A stretch of 14,655 nucleotides of DNA, taken from Streptosporangiaceae bacterium. GTDB taxonomy: Bacteria; Actinomycetota; Actinomycetes; Streptosporangiales; Streptosporangiaceae. The stretch lies in the NCBI GenBank assembly GCA_030040475.1, contig JASHTQ010000394.1:1-14655 (forward strand). The letters run 5' to 3'. Each line of letters begins with the position of its first letter. Within the stretch, counting starts at the first letter, position 1. The notes under the pieces were generated by a model, which worked only from the letters and a program-made list of their open reading frames with translations, was not told the DNA's origin and ran no database searches. Shown here piece after piece: positions 13,040 through 14,655 of this stretch. The translations under genes were made by a program, and so were the position numbers.

Positions 13040-14655
13040 CTACAGGTACGGCCGCTGGCGCGCCCTGGCCTTCTCGTAGGCGGCCCGGGCCTCCCGGGTG
13101 CTGTCAAGGCAGGCCACCTCGGCTACCGGCACGTCCCACCAGGCGTCGCTGGACGGGGCGGGCAGCAGCGGGTCCGTCTCGATGTGCACGAGCGTGGTCC
13201 GGTCCGATGCCCGCGCCCTGACCAGGGCCTGCCGGAACTCCTCGGTCGACTTCGCGCGCAGCACGTCCACGCCGAGGCTGGCGGCGTTGGCCGCCAGGTC
13301 GACGGGCAGGTAGCCGCCGTCGAGCCGGCCGTCGGGGCCGCGGAACCTGTAGCTGGTGCCGAACCGCTGCGAGCCGACCGACTCCGACAGGTTGCCGATC
13401 GAGGCGAACCCGTGGTTGTCCACGCAGACCACGACGAGCTTGATCCCTTCCTGCACGGCGGTGACAAGCTCGCCGGCCATCATCAGGTAGGAGCCGTCGC
13501 CGACCATGACGAAGACCTCGCGCTCGGGAGCGGCAAGCTTGGCCCCGAGCCCGCCCGCGATCTCGTAGCCCATGTACGAGTACCCGTATTCCACGTGGTA
13601 CCCGCCCGGGTCCCGGGTGCGCCAAAGCTTGTGCAGGTCACCGGGCATTGAGCCGGCCGCGCACAGCACCACGTCGGTGTCCGCGGCCACCTCGTTGACC
13701 ACCCCGATGACCTCTGCCTGCGCCGGCAGCGGCTGGTGCCTGGTGTCGTAGGCGGCCTGCACCGCCGCCTGCCAGCCGGCCGCGAGCTCCGCGGCCCGGT
13801 CGCGGTTCGCCGGGTCGGCGGACCACCCGGCCAGCGCCCCGGACAGCGCCCCTAGGGCGGCGGCCGCGTCGGCGGCGACCGCGACGGCGGACTGCTTGGC
13901 GGCGTCGAACGCGGCCACGTTGATGTTGACGAAGCGCACCCGCGGATCGGCGAAGATCGTGCGGGAGGCCGTGGTGAAGTCGCTCCACCTGGTGCCTATG
14001 CCGATCACCACGTCGGCCTGCGCGGCGATCTCGTTGGCGGCCGTCGTCCCGGTCGCGCCGACCGCGCCCAGGCAGAGCGGGTCGTCCGAGCGCATGGTCC
14101 CCTTGCCGGCCTGGGTCTGGCCGACCGGGATGCCGAAGGCGTGCGCGAACGCCCGCAGGATCCCGGTGGCCTCGGAGTAGATGACCCCGCCGCCGGCCAC
14201 GATCAGCGGTCGCCGCGCCGAGCGGATCAGCTCCGCGGCCCTTTCCAGCGCCCCGGGATCCGGCGGCAGGCGCGGGATGTGCCAGACTCGCTCGCGGAAC
14301 AGCTCGACGGGCCAGTCGTACGCCTCGGCCTGGACATCCTGCGGCAGGGCCAGGGTCACCGCGCCGGTCTCCGCCGGGTCGGTCAGCACTCGCATGGCGG
14401 CGAGCAGCGCCGAGGGCAGCTGCTCGGGGCGCCAGACGCGGTCAAAGAAGCGGGAGACCGGCCGGAAGGCGTCGTTGACGCTGATGTCCTGCGCGCCGGG
14501 CTGCTCGAGTTGCTGCAGCACGGGATCTGCGACCCTGGTCGCGAACACGTCCCCGGGCAGCAGCAATACCGGCAGCCGGTTGATGGTGGCAAGCGCCGCC
14601 CCGGTCACCATGTTCGTCGCGCCGGGCCCGATCGACGAGGTGCAGGCCAGCGTGG
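13040..14655 (-). CDS. iolD: 3D-(3,5/4)-trihydroxycyclohexane-1,2-dione hydrolase, 5'-truncated by window edge
   Basis: The frame is open to the right edge (about 537 of an expected 620-640 residues), so roughly 90-100 N-terminal residues, including the ThDP glutamate, lie outside; ATG 14611 is internal. It is a thiamine-diphosphate enzyme of the acetolactate synthase fold. IolD opens the ring of the trihydroxy-dione made by IolE to give 5-deoxy-glucuronate in myo-inositol catabolism. Evidence: the ThDP/Mg motif begins with GDGS (13490-13501) and ends at DNHG (13409-13420). The C-terminus carries the IolD-typical LSESVGSQRFGT, the LPVDLAANAASLG stretch and the SDAWWDVPVAEV motif, and ends in RQRPYL. 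The central domain includes GGGVIYSEATG and GKGTMRSDDPLCLGAVGATG. A small hairpin GCCGG/CCGGC (13023-13038) follows the TAG, before the dehalogenase-like gene. Other iol genes are not in the window and may lie beyond the right edge. Confidence 0.93.
   Translation of the reverse strand, partial: TLACTSSIGPGATNMVTGAALATINRLPVLLLPGDVFATRVADPVLQQLEQPGAQDISVNDAFRPVSRFFDRVWRPEQLPSALLAAMRVLTDPAETGAVTLALPQDVQAEAYDWPVELFRERVWHIPRLPPDPGALERAAELIRSARRPLIVAGGGVIYSEATGILRAFAHAFGIPVGQTQAGKGTMRSDDPLCLGAVGATGTTAANEIAAQADVVIGIGTRWSDFTTASRTIFADPRVRFVNINVAAFDAAKQSAVAVAADAAAALGALSGALAGWSADPANRDRAAELAAGWQAAVQAAYDTRHQPLPAQAEVIGVVNEVAADTDVVLCAAGSMPGDLHKLWRTRDPGGYHVEYGYSYMGYEIAGGLGAKLAAPEREVFVMVGDGSYLMMAGELVTAVQEGIKLVVVCVDNHGFASIGNLSESVGSQRFGTSYRFRGPDGRLDGGYLPVDLAANAASLGVDVLRAKSTEEFRQALVRARASDRTTLVHIETDPLLPAPSSDAWWDVPVAEVACLDSTREARAAYEKARARQRPYL

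Noticed and set aside
13003..13107. N-terminal extension of the dehalogenase-like protein
   Set aside because: It would overlap iolD out of frame, has Arg/Pro-rich composition, and a perfect AAGGAG supports ATG 13002.

Overview
The window is chromosomal-looking DNA from a high-GC actinomycete. Codon third positions are almost all G or C, GTG starts occur, there is an actinobacterial ECF sigma factor, and the protein families (Kv-beta-like aldo-keto reductase, GyrI-like protein, IolD) are typical of large soil actinomycete genomes. The species cannot be named from the sequence. I see no tRNA, rRNA, CRISPR, IS element, phage or plasmid gene. Two genes run off the edges: a hybrid histidine kinase at the left and iolD at the right.

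Layout. (1) 1-2132, signalling: a PAS-HisKA-HATPase-REC hybrid kinase (+) meets a stand-alone REC protein (-) tail to tail, overlapping by 50 bp. The REC gene has a good sigma-70-type promoter embedded in an AT-rich patch with 21-bp-spaced direct repeats. (2) 2112-3474, minus strand: an ECHDC3-like crotonase-fold protein lacking both catalytic glutamates, and upstream of it an ECF sigma factor whose start is best placed at 3474. (3) 3659-6192: a Kv-beta-type aldo-keto reductase followed 19 bp later by a GNAT acetyltransferase whose only well-placed start is ACG, convergent with and overlapping ribonuclease Z. A perfect 9-bp-stem hairpin lies in the overlap. (4) 6269-7717: an extended SDR/epimerase-like protein convergent with an isochorismatase-fold protein that lacks the usual cysteine. 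(5) 7879-10210: three separately spaced plus-strand genes: a secreted beta-propeller-like protein, a free-standing GyrI-like domain and an unrecognised 228-residue protein preceded by a 16-bp palindrome. (6) 10295-12094: a winged-helix-like protein and a classical aldo-keto reductase 9 bp apart, probably one transcript. (7) 12112-14655, minus strand: iolD of myo-inositol catabolism (5' end missing) followed by an alpha/beta hydrolase carrying the full residue set of fluoroacetate dehalogenases.

How the genes work together. Most are single genes or pairs of housekeeping or accessory metabolism rather than one obvious new system. The better leads are the iolD-dehalogenase pair, the convergent REC pair with its structured promoter, the palindrome-controlled orphan gene at 9524, and several enzyme-fold proteins that have lost canonical catalytic residues. 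Promoters and terminators are inferred from motifs and hairpins only.
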